DNA of 19,439 nt from contig JWZX01002993.1 in NCBI GenBank assembly GCA_001275005.1, positions 1-19,439 on the forward strand, read 5' to 3'. Shown here piece after piece: positions 1 through 8,000 of this stretch. Below the pieces are notes generated by a model. The model searched no databases. It was given only the letters and a program-made list of their open reading frames with translations, and had not been told where the DNA came from. How positions within the stretch are numbered: position 1 is the stretch's first letter; every line of letters starts with the position of its first letter. This DNA is from Chrysochromulina tobinii. Its lineage: Eukaryota; Haptophyta; Prymnesiales; Chrysochromulinaceae. A program made the translations under genes and the position numbers.

Positions 1-911
1 TTGTCCACGCGCAACCGCCCATCCAGGCCATTCAGATGCTCTGGATCAACGTGATCATGGACTCGATGGCTTCGATCGCCATGGCCTCCGAGCCGCCCAA
101 CCCGAGGGTTCTCAATCGTCCGCCGATCAACCGCACGGCAAACATCCTCAAACCGCGCATGGTTGCGAACATGCTCGCGCAGTCCGTCTATCAGCTCGCC
201 GCCCTCCTGGTCATCTACTTCAAGGGGCCCGAGTGGGGTGGATTCTTCGAGGGCCACTTGGCTGGTGAAAAAGTCGTTGTCGGTATGCTCCCCATCGACG
301 TTCCCATCGACGTTAACGGTACGATCGCTGGGCGAATGCTCGCGCAAGTTGGAGGGTGCCCAGCAGGGGCCATTTGCGTCGAGATGCCTCAACTTTCCGT
401 CCACTACACGCTCATGTTCAACGCGCTGGTCATGATGACCCTCTTCAACGAGCTCAACAGCCGCAAGCTCAATGGCGAGATCAACGTCTTGTCGGGCATC
501 ACGAAAAACCCCACCTTCATTGGGGTCCTCCTCTTCTCCTTTGCCGTTCAGGCGATCGTCGTGCAGGTCGGAAGCCTGGCCTTCAAGACTGAGCCCCTTG
601 ACGGCCCCCAGTGGGGCGTCTGCATCGCGCTGGGCTTCCTCGGCATGGTCTGGCAGTTGGGCATCAACCTCGTCTTTTCCGTGGTCTCTTCGTGCATGGG
701 CAAGAAGAAGGGCAAAGAAGTGGTGGTGCTTGAGATGGAGAAGCCCGTGCTCAAACGCTCCTCGACTCAGATGTTGGCTGAACAAGCTGCCGCGGGCGCT
801 GCTGGGCTCGTGACTTCGCACCCGGCCTCAAGCCCTCTCATCCTACAGCCGAAGGACAGCCGTGTCAAGTTGGCGAGGCAGATGACCTCGGGCAAGCCGG
901 TGGGCTCGTGA
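1..911 (+). CDS. PMCA-type (P2B) Ca2+-transporting ATPase, C-terminal part (5' partial)
   Basis: Reading frame 3 is open from the window edge to a TGA at 909-911; the gene begins outside the window. The protein is the membrane C-terminal part of a calcium pump that uses ATP to export Ca2+. The segment QMLWINVIMDSMASIAMASE is the M6 helix of P2 ATPases, with the Asn and Asp (N-x-x-x-D) expected at the calcium site. M7 follows (QSVYQLAALLVIYF), then a long M7-M8 loop containing an NGT sequon and a small PIDV duplication. M8 contains the family motif FNELNSRKLNGE, and M9 and M10 lie at about nt 510-690. The 70-residue cytosolic tail starts with a KKKGK cluster and carries KRSS; it could be the regulatory tail, but no calmodulin site can be assigned. 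The catalytic DKTGT domain is not in the window. An endomembrane rather than plasma-membrane location is possible. Family assignment is firm. Confidence 0.93.
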   Translation, partial: VHAQPPIQAIQMLWINVIMDSMASIAMASEPPNPRVLNRPPINRTANILKPRMVANMLAQSVYQLAALLVIYFKGPEWGGFFEGHLAGEKVVVGMLPIDVPIDVNGTIAGRMLAQVGGCPAGAICVEMPQLSVHYTLMFNALVMMTLFNELNSRKLNGEINVLSGITKNPTFIGVLLFSFAVQAIVVQVGSLAFKTEPLDGPQWGVCIALGFLGMVWQLGINLVFSVVSSCMGKKKGKEVVVLEMEKPVLKRSSTQMLAEQAAAGAAGLVTSHPASSPLILQPKDSRVKLARQMTSGKPVGS

Positions 912-920
912 ATTACGCGT

Positions 921-960
921 GGTGCCACCTGGTGCCGCCTGGTGCCGTCTGGTGCTGCCT
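921..960. repeat. Tandem repeat, 4 x 10 bp
   Basis: Four adjacent 10-bp copies of GGTGCCRYCT (last copy GGTGCTGCCT) sit 10 bp after the ATPase stop codon, in the presumed 3' UTR. Confidence 0.9.
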
Positions 961-1424
961 AGGCCGCTCTCGCGCGAGAGGGGCGTTTGGGCGGGCGCAG
1001 CCACCCTTACTCTTGTCGCAGGTGCTCTCGTTTGCCATGGCGCCCAATGAGGCGGAATCGGATGGAGAGCTGTCGAGTTAGTTGAGTGATATTTGAATTG
1101 GATGGGATTGATTGCCTAAGCACTACAGAGAGGAGCCGGGGGGGCGCACGGGCAGGAGCAGAATAGGGGCCCTAGCGAGGACGAAGGGGCCACTCTTCTC
1201 CGGCTGTAGGCAGCTCGCGCGTCTCCTTAACAGGAGCGCGCCGAGGAGACGCCAAGGCGCAAGGGGTGGACGAGCCCCTTCATATGTCCTAATCTGCTAC
1301 TGGTTGCCGAAATCCCCGTGTGTTGCTACCCCGAGGCTTGCTTGGTGGTGCGAAAGGCGAGTCGATTCCGAGTGGCGAGTGCGAGTGGATGATCTCGAGC
1401 GTGCGAGCGAGTTTGAGATGGTGT

Positions 1425-1538
1425 GAACGAGGACGTCCGGTATTGCTTTCACGGTCGTACCGTTTACATATGTGTGTTTTCATAATCGTGAACGAGGACG
1501 TGTACCGGTACCGGGATTAACATGAATGAACGAGGACG
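1425..1538 (+). promoter_or_regulatory. Three direct copies of GAACGAGGACG upstream of EF-hand gene 1
   Basis: Identical 11-mers lie at 1425-1435, 1490-1500 and 1528-1538; the last ends 36 bp before the ATG at 1575. Their position suggests a promoter or 5' UTR element, but no known factor site is recognised. Confidence 0.35.
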
Positions 1539-1574
1539 GGCGGCCAGGTCCACAAGCAAGATCCGCCTAGGAAC

Positions 1575-2180
1575 ATGGGGAAAAACAAAAACAAGAAGAA
1601 CAAGCAGATGGCCAAGGTAGCTGCCCAAGTAGCTGCCCAAGTAGCTGGCCAAGTAGCGAAACACCAGAAGAACAAGGGTGGCGGCAACGGTCGTGGGGGC
1701 AAGGCTGCCCAAGTAGCTACGTGGGGCCAAGGTCGCGGGGGAAACGTTCCACCAAATCATCGCTTACCGGTGGTTCTGAGAGTACTTAAGCTCAACGACG
1801 ATTCCAATGAACAGCTCGATAAACTCTTCAGCATGATAGACGCCGACAACAGCCGCTCTCTCCAGCTCCACGACTTTGAGATACTAGCCTCCAAAGCCGC
1901 GATTGGACCGATGGTCGCCAAGACGAGGTCGTTGGAGTACTTCACGAAGCTGCAGCAGGAGCTCGATGCCAACGACGACGGCTACATCACCAAAGAAGAG
2001 TTTACCCGGGGCATCATTAAGCTCGCCCTTCAGAAGCCAGCTGGACCCATGCTACACTCCCTCGCGGGTTCATCCGACCTATCGGCCGTCATGGCGGCTT
2101 GTGAGATGAAGACTAACTTTGAAGTCCAGGAGCTCTGCAAGGTCCTATACAACTGGATGTGTGGCTTAGTCCGCGAATGA
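1575..2180 (+). CDS. Two-EF-hand calcium-binding protein with basic Ala/Gly-rich N-terminus
   Basis: ATG at 1575, 201 codons, no intron needed. Residues 1-60 are low complexity: a Lys/Asn-rich start, then AQVA repeats encoded by a 12-bp DNA repeat (about 1617-1660), then Gly/Arg runs. Residues about 80-145 hold a pair of EF-hands. Loop 1 (D89 to D100) is degenerate: Arg replaces the usual Gly at position 6 and Asp the usual Glu at position 12. Loop 2 (D131 to E142; DANDDGYITKEE) is canonical. The C-terminal 50 residues are helical and end MCGLVRE. It is a tandem paralogue of the next gene; they share YFTKLQ-EL, RGIIK and KP-G-ML around the EF-hand pair. Likely a calcium sensor or buffer; the target is unknown. 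It follows a calcium pump gene on the same strand. Confidence 0.85.
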   Translation: MGKNKNKKNKQMAKVAAQVAAQVAGQVAKHQKNKGGGNGRGGKAAQVATWGQGRGGNVPPNHRLPVVLRVLKLNDDSNEQLDKLFSMIDADNSRSLQLHDFEILASKAAIGPMVAKTRSLEYFTKLQQELDANDDGYITKEEFTRGIIKLALQKPAGPMLHSLAGSSDLSAVMAACEMKTNFEVQELCKVLYNWMCGLVRE

Positions 2181-2623
2181 GATATCCCTCCGCGCTTCGA
2201 TGGGCGGTCCGCGCGTCTGCGGAGATGTCGCGACAGTCCATCTTCGACCCATGCAGTCGCCCACTCGGCACTGGCTCGCGGGCAACTTCCACCTGGACGT
2301 GGGATTGTGGGATGTGTGAAATTGGACGTCGCCGAGATGGCGCGGGATGTGCGGAGGGATGCGATGCGCGCGCGCGTGCCATCGGTCGAGACGCGCATGC
2401 GTGCGGCGCGTGCGTGGAAACGGCGTTACAAACGGCGTCGAAAGGTGTGCAAGCTCACGCTGGACATCGAATCGACGAATGGAGTTACAATGTATTATAT
2501 GTGGGTAGGTCGGGGTGGAAACACGAGTCACGACCGAAGAGCGCGTCTCCTCTCCTCGAGTCGTTACACTTTTCAGTGCTTCGGAGTTACATCATGTAAC
2601 GAAACGAAACAACTAGGGTCACG
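2181..2623. other. Intergenic region between the EF-hand paralogues
   Basis: No gene is supported. The last 200 bp before the next ATG are less GC-rich and carry a set of GTTACA motifs, one forming an inverted repeat. The open frames crossing it on both strands have no recognisable domain. Confidence 0.6.
2425..2600. promoter_or_regulatory. GTTACA motif cluster with terminal inverted repeat
   Basis: GTTACA occurs at 2425, 2484, 2563 and 2586, and as its complement at 2595. The last two form GTTACAT-C-ATGTAAC (2586-2600), ending 23 bp before the ATG of the second EF-hand gene. Placement fits a core-promoter or 5' UTR element; the function is inferred. Confidence 0.4.
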
Positions 2624-3313
2624 ATGGATCCGCAAGTCATGTTAGCCGCCATGATGGCCGCCTCAAAGTCTTCTCAACGGATTGCAGCCAAGGGTGGCAG
2701 GGGCGGCAAGGGTGGCAGGGGCGACACGGGCCGCGGTCGCGGTCGTGGGGGCGTCACCAAGCCAGCGCACAACCTGCAGCAGCAGTGGCACGGCGACGAG
2801 TATCTGCAGCATCAGCAGCAGGGCAGGGGTGGTGGCAAGGGTGGCGGCAAGGGAGCCAGAGGCAAGGGGGGGAGGAATATCTGGGAGGCAAGACCCGACC
2901 TTGCTGTACTAAGAACCCTCCAGCTCGACGCTGCCGCCAAGGAGCAGCTTGGCGCCCTCTTCGGAATGATGGACGCCAACGGAGACGGCTTTCTCCGGCT
3001 CGACGACTTTGAGATCATAGCCTCCAGAAGCTCAACGCTATCGCAGGCCGCCAAGACGAAGGCGCTGATGTATTTCACGAAGCTGCAAGAGGAGCTCGAT
3101 TTCAACTCGGACGGGAAAATCGAGCCCGATGAGTTCATTCGGGGCATAATTAAGATCGCCTACCAAAAGCCCGTTGGCCAAATGTTACGCACGCCCCCGG
3201 CTGGAACCGACCCTATCGACTATGCCATCAGTCGGCTTGAGGTTGCGGCGAACAATGCAGTCAAGGAGCTCTGCAAGGGCCTCGCCGCCTGGATGCAGTC
3301 GATAGGCGACTGA
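2624..3313 (+). CDS. Two-EF-hand calcium-binding protein with RGG/GGK-rich N-terminus
   Basis: ATG at 2624, 229 codons, no intron. Residues about 23-85 are Gly/Arg/Lys-rich ([35 protein letters not shown]) broken by a Gln/His-rich patch (LQHQQQ). RGG/RG tracts of this kind commonly bind RNA or undergo condensation. Two EF-hands follow: loop 1 D117 to D128 (DANGDGFLRLDD, Asp at position 12) and loop 2 D159 to E170 (DFNSDGKIEPDE, canonical). Both loops look competent for Ca2+, unlike loop 1 of the upstream paralogue. The C-terminal part (KELCKGLAAWMQSIGD) aligns with the end of the paralogue (QELCKVLYNWMCGLVRE). The tandem arrangement and similar architecture point to local gene duplication, with divergence mainly in the tails. 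The role is unknown; calcium-responsive RNA binding is a guess. Confidence 0.87.
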   Translation: MDPQVMLAAMMAASKSSQRIAAKGGRGGKGGRGDTGRGRGRGGVTKPAHNLQQQWHGDEYLQHQQQGRGGGKGGGKGARGKGGRNIWEARPDLAVLRTLQLDAAAKEQLGALFGMMDANGDGFLRLDDFEIIASRSSTLSQAAKTKALMYFTKLQEELDFNSDGKIEPDEFIRGIIKIAYQKPVGQMLRTPPAGTDPIDYAISRLEVAANNAVKELCKGLAAWMQSIGD

Positions 3314-4050
3314 TGGGGATGGCAACGGTGGTGATGGATCGACTGATGCACCGTTAGATCGGAAGCACCGAGCCATGGGCCGATCCATGGGCTCATCCCG
3401 ATCCCACCGGGCCACGACGCGAGCAGGCGCGCGAGAACATAACGAGAAAGTGAGAGACCTTCGTGCGTGTGTGCGGTGTGTGTCCTCCGCCCTCCTCCCC
3501 GACCGGACATGACTGCGACAAATGCGGCGGTGGACGGTACCACATGACACTGTGCGTTATATTACGGTCTCCTCGTACCTGTGTGTTGTGACTTGGGTAC
3601 ATAGGGTGAGGGCTCAAGGACCTCTACAATTGTACATGAAGTAAACAAAACCAATTGAAACAAACAGGACGTGTCATTGCGAAGAAAGGAAAGTTGAGCC
3701 GCGGCCGGCCATTGATGTCTTGAACCCACTGCGCGGCCCGATGAGCCGCGAGGCCCCAACTCAAAACTCACTGTTGTAAAGCATCGTCGGAAACTTGACT
3801 TGATTTGCAGTGACTTTACTTGACTTTGCGAGAACTCAAGCCGGCCGTGGGTTCACGTGGGTTGGTGACGCCGACAGCCCGACCGTTGGCGGCCACGGCG
3901 GCGGCCACTGAACGTGCGCACTCGCCTGCCAGTGGGCAGGCGACGAGTGCCCAGGAGGCGCAGGAGGCGCTTACCGCTCTGGGCTTGCTGGCCACGCCGC
4001 ATGCCCGTTCGACGACCGCATGCCCTTTCGACTGCTGTGAGTGCGACGGC
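3314..4050. other. Intergenic / 5' region of the ARB2-like gene
   Basis: Positions 3314-3790 show no gene. Positions 3793-3825 contain ACTTG-type pentamers also seen at 11719 and 14075. From 3814 the frame of the downstream gene is open without an ATG until 4051 (an in-frame TGA lies at 3811-3813), so 3814-4050 could be 5' UTR or part of an unrecognised 5' exon. Confidence 0.5.
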
Positions 4051-4719
4051 ATGATGCTGTTGATCCCTGGGGCGGGTCATGCAACGGCCACGGAGCACAC
4101 AGACGACAACGTACCGTCCGGCTTGTGGTCTACGGCCAACTTGGCAGCGGAGCGAGGCCTCGAGGTCGGATCGATGCTAAAGTACATCTCATGGGCACTT
4201 GGCGCACGCTTGAAGCCGATTGTGCTCAGATCGAACGCAGCGTCGGCCGTGCTATCAGCGATCGAGGCGATCGAGACGGAGTTGCGCTCGCGTGGTCGCC
4301 GTCTGCCGGTCGTGATCGCTGCGCACTCTGAGGGTGGGGCCAGCCTCATGGCAGTGCTGCGTGATCACGAATGCTGGGCGTGTGGCTCGGACGCCGAGGT
4401 GGCAGTTGGCATAGCCGGGGTGGCCCTGCTCGATTCGGTGCATTCCAGCAAGGACATGCCGCCCCAGGGCAGCTGCGGGGCTGCCTGGCTACAGGGCGGC
4501 GCCGTCATCAACTGGGTCGTCTCGCCAGAGCCTCTTGGACACGAGAAGCCGAAGCCGTGGGTGAAGAGCGGCATCATGGGTGGCGTGCGCGTCCGCTCCG
4601 CTGGAACGACGGCACATCTCTTGGTTCCGTGGACCGCATGCGAGGCCGCGTGCGCCTTCTTGGGGGGGCGATTGGATGCTTGGGCGCAGGACCAAGGGGG
4701 CCGCATCCCCTCAAAATAA
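4051..4719 (+). CDS. ARB2/FAM172-like alpha/beta-hydrolase-fold protein
   Basis: The first in-frame ATG is at 4051, giving 222 residues to a TAA at 4717-4719. The conserved domain begins at once with MMLLIPGAGH, matching the LIxGxG strand-turn of Arb2/FAM172A proteins. The nucleophile elbow is IAAHSEGGAS (Ser93), corresponding to AHSYGG in FAM172A. VALLDSVH (Asp128) matches the family signature VALTDSVH. NWVVSPEPLG matches its NWVSSSEPL, and VRSAGTTAH (His189) matches the S-A-G-T-x-x-H block. Ser93, Asp128 and His189 could form a hydrolase triad. Arb2 in fission yeast acts in siRNA-directed heterochromatin, and vertebrate FAM172A/ARB2A has been linked to co-transcriptional splicing with Argonaute; whether that applies here is unknown. 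The frame stays open upstream to 3814 (Ala-rich, ending CPFDCCECD), so an upstream exon or non-ATG start would lengthen the N-terminus. Confidence 0.75.
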   Translation: MMLLIPGAGHATATEHTDDNVPSGLWSTANLAAERGLEVGSMLKYISWALGARLKPIVLRSNAASAVLSAIEAIETELRSRGRRLPVVIAAHSEGGASLMAVLRDHECWACGSDAEVAVGIAGVALLDSVHSSKDMPPQGSCGAAWLQGGAVINWVVSPEPLGHEKPKPWVKSGIMGGVRVRSAGTTAHLLVPWTACEAACAFLGGRLDAWAQDQGGRIPSK

Positions 4720-5052
4720 GTTCAAATTTCTTTTCTCTACATGTCCCGCGGGTCGCCGAGCGGTGGCCGGGCCAGGTGCGTCTTACCCGGGCACTCACCA
4801 CACACCAGGAGCACTCTCCACTCTGTGCCTAAATCGGAATATCGGAACAAATCGTCATTGCAAATCGTACTGCTTCATTGTTCATAGTAAGACACCGGGG
4901 CGAGCCAGACACACACACACACGGTTCACACACTCGAACGAACCAGTCCATCGGTGAAACCTCGGGGGGGGGTGCCTCAGGGGCTTCAAATCGGTTTACA
5001 AGTCGACTTTATCTGACAAGGAGACGTGGTCGGTCGTCCCCGTCGGCAGACA
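4720..5052. other. Intergenic region upstream of RNA polymerase I gene
   Basis: No gene is seen. It contains a short (AC)n run (4909-4922), a G9 run (4964-4972), and an AT-richer patch at about 4830-4890. It should include the 3' end of the ARB2-like transcript and the promoter of the RNA polymerase I gene. Confidence 0.6.
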
Positions 5053-8000
5053 ATGCTGCGCGACTCCGGCGGCGTCTACGAGCGCCTTGCCTCGCCGCTC
5101 GGCGTAGTAGTCCGCGAGGCTGCGAGCGTGCGCTTCGGGGTCTACTCCGACGACGACATCCGGCGACTCTCTGTGGTGGAGGTACGCTCCGCCGAGCAGC
5201 GAGACGCTCTCAACCGACCGCTTCCGGGTGGTCTCTATGATCCCAAGATGGGACCGACGGACCACTATTCGTCGTGCCCGACATGCGGCCTGGATTACAC
5301 CCTGTGCCCGGGTCACCTCGGCCGCATAGAGCTGGCGCTTCCCGTCTACCTTCCGGTGCTCTTCGGCACTCTCAAGGACCTGCTGCGCGGCACGTGTCTC
5401 TTCTGCCACAAATTTCGCACACCAAGCGCCAAGCTGGCGCCGCTCGTCGACGCACTCGCCCTTATGGATGCGGGCCTACTCGTCGACGCAGCCACGATGC
5501 TCGACAACGGCGCGGACGGAGCAGCTGGTGGCGGTGGCGCCAACGACGGCGCAGAGGACGGCGCAGAGGACGGCGCAGAGGACCAAGAGGCGGCCGAGCT
5601 GATGCGCGGGCGCCGCCGCCGCGGAGAGGGCGCGAGCCGAGGCGAGCTCTCGGAAGCAGCACGCGCGGTGCTCGAGCGCGCCCAGCGGGCGCACCTGCCC
5701 ACGCCACCGTTGAGTGCGGCGTCGCGCTCGCCGCACATCAACACGCTGCGCAAACAGACGCTCAGTCGATTTTACCGGTCGCTCGCCGCTTCGCGCAAGT
5801 GTGCCTCGTGCGGTAAGCACTCGCCCACCATCCGACACGAGAGCGGCTGCAAGCTCTTCTGTGCAAAGCTGCCTCGCAAGCTGCAGGAGGCGAATGCCGC
5901 CATCAGTGCCGCCCGTGGCGGCGCCGGCGACAGCGAGGAGGATGAGGACGCCGACGTGGCGATGTCCCTGGCCACTGCCACTGCCGCCACCAACGGCGCT
6001 GAGGACGAGCATGGCGGCGAGGATGGCAGCGATGCCGATGAGGAGGACGAGGAGGACGACGACGAGGACGAAGACGAGGACGCCGCCCCCCGCGGCGCCA
6101 CTGCCAAGACGGCGCCCAAGACGGCGCCGCGCCCGAACGGAGCGCCGCGCCGAGCGCCGAGGGCCGAAGATGCCGCAGCGGTCGACGAGGGCAGCGGCGA
6201 TGGCGACGATGACGACGACGACGACGGCGGCGGCGGCGGCGGCGGCGCAAACAGCGGCGGCCAGCCCGGCTCGACAGGGGCCAAGCCGAGCAAGGACGTG
6301 CGCCTCGTCTTCATCTCGCCTTCGGACGCTCAACGCCATCTGGAGCAGATGTGGAAGCGCGAGGGCGATCTGCTCGCGCGGCTCTACCGGGGCCTGAATG
6401 CGCAGAGCTTCTTCCAGCGCGTCGTGCCGGTGCCGCCTAGTCGCTTCCGCCCGCCGTCCACCGTGGGCGATGGCGTCTTTGAGCCCGCATCCAATGTGCT
6501 TCTCGGCCGCGTGCTGGCTCAGGATATGGAGTTGCGCCGCCACCTCTCGGGCCAGCCACGCTACCCCCCCGCAGCCGCGGGCGCGGCAGCGGCAGCGGCC
6601 ACGGCGGGTGCGCCGCCCGACACGGAGCGTGTCCTCAAGGCATGGGAAGAGCTGTGCAAGAGCGTGCAGGCCTTGACCGACTCGTCCAAGAATGCAAAGT
6701 CCGGCTCAGACCGCGAGCCTGCCGGTGTGAAGCTGACCCTTGGCTGTGAAGCTGACCCTTGGCTGTGAAGCTGACCCTTGGCTGTGAAGCTGCTCCTTGG
6801 CTGTGAAGCTGCTCCTCGCGCGCAATGAGGGCGTCCTGAGGGCCACTGATTGCCTCTGATGAGCACTCATGAGAGTGTGAATGACTTCCCTCCTCAGGTG
6901 TGAAGCAGCTCCTCGAGCGCAAGGAGGGGCTCTTCCGGATGAATATGATGGGTAAGCGGGTCAACTTTACGTGTCGCTCGGTCATCTCGCCAGACCCGAA
7001 CATCGGCACCCACGAAATCGGAATCCCCGACCGATTTGCAAAGGTGTTGACGTACCCGGAGCCCATTACGCCGTGGAACGTGGCCGAGCTTCGTCAGGTG
7101 AGTGCCACTGATGACCTTTGATGAGCCCTGATGAGCCCATCACGCCGTGGAACGTGGCCGAGCTTCGTCAGGTGAGTGCCACTGATGACCTTTGATGAGC
7201 CCTGATGAGCCCTGATGAGCCCTGATGACGCCCTGATGACCCCTGGCCGAGCTTCGTCAGGCCGTCATCAATGGGCCGTCGGTGCACCCCGGCGCGACCA
7301 TGGTGCAGGAGGCCTCGGGCCACTTGCTCGACCTCTCCAAGCTCTCGAAGACGCAGCGCACTGCCATCGCCAAGCGGCTGCTCGTTGCGAATGACGCCGA
7401 CAATGCGCAGACGAAGCTCATGCCCGCGACGACCAAGGGCCTTGATGGCGCTGCGGCGGGCGCTGCGGCGGCAGCGGCCTCGCTGGCGACGACCGCGGCG
7501 GCGCAGGCGGCGGGCGGCGAGGGCGGCGAGGGTGCCGGCGCCAAGCGCTCCCTCTTCTCCGCGGTGAGCGACCTGGCGAGGCTGAGTGCGGCGATCAACG
7601 GCAGCGGCAGTGGTGCGTTCGGGGGTGAGCAGGCCATGGACGCTGCGGTCGCGGGCGTGGCCCTGGGTCGTAGCGGTAAGACGGCGAGCTCGTGCAAGAA
7701 GGTCTGGCGTCATCTTCGCACGGGCGATGCCCTCCTGGTCAACCGGCAGCCGACGCTGCACAAGCCCGGCATCATGGCGCACAAGGCGCGTGTGCTCATG
7801 GGGGAGAAGGTGATCCGCATGCACTACGCCAACTGCAACACGTACAATGCGGACTTCGACGGCGACGAGATGAATGTGCACATGTGCCAAAACGAGCTCG
7901 CGCGCGCCGAGGCATACGGGATCGCCGCGACCGACCACCAGTACATCGTACCCACCAACGGGAAGCCGCTGCGTGGCCTCATCCAGGACCACATCGTGAT

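Larger units (their letters stand above)
912..1574. other. Intergenic region between Ca2+-ATPase and first EF-hand gene
   Basis: No convincing gene is seen; the short open frames are arginine-rich and unlike a protein. It holds the 3' end of the ATPase unit, a four-copy 10-bp repeat (921-960), a 14-bp perfect palindrome CTCTCGCGCGAGAG (967-980), and three copies of an 11-bp element (GAACGAGGACG) in the last 150 bp before the EF-hand gene. Confidence 0.6.

Noticed and set aside
912-1574. tRNA or other structural RNA gene in the intergenic gaps
   Set aside because: No cloverleaf with T-loop (GTTCRANNC) and matching acceptor stem was found by eye in this or the other gaps.
5476-6543. 355-codon open frame on the minus strand with hydrophobic Val/Ala/Leu runs
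   Set aside because: It is the complement of the acidic GAC/GAG codon tracts of RPA1 exon 1, which read as Val/Leu on the other strand.
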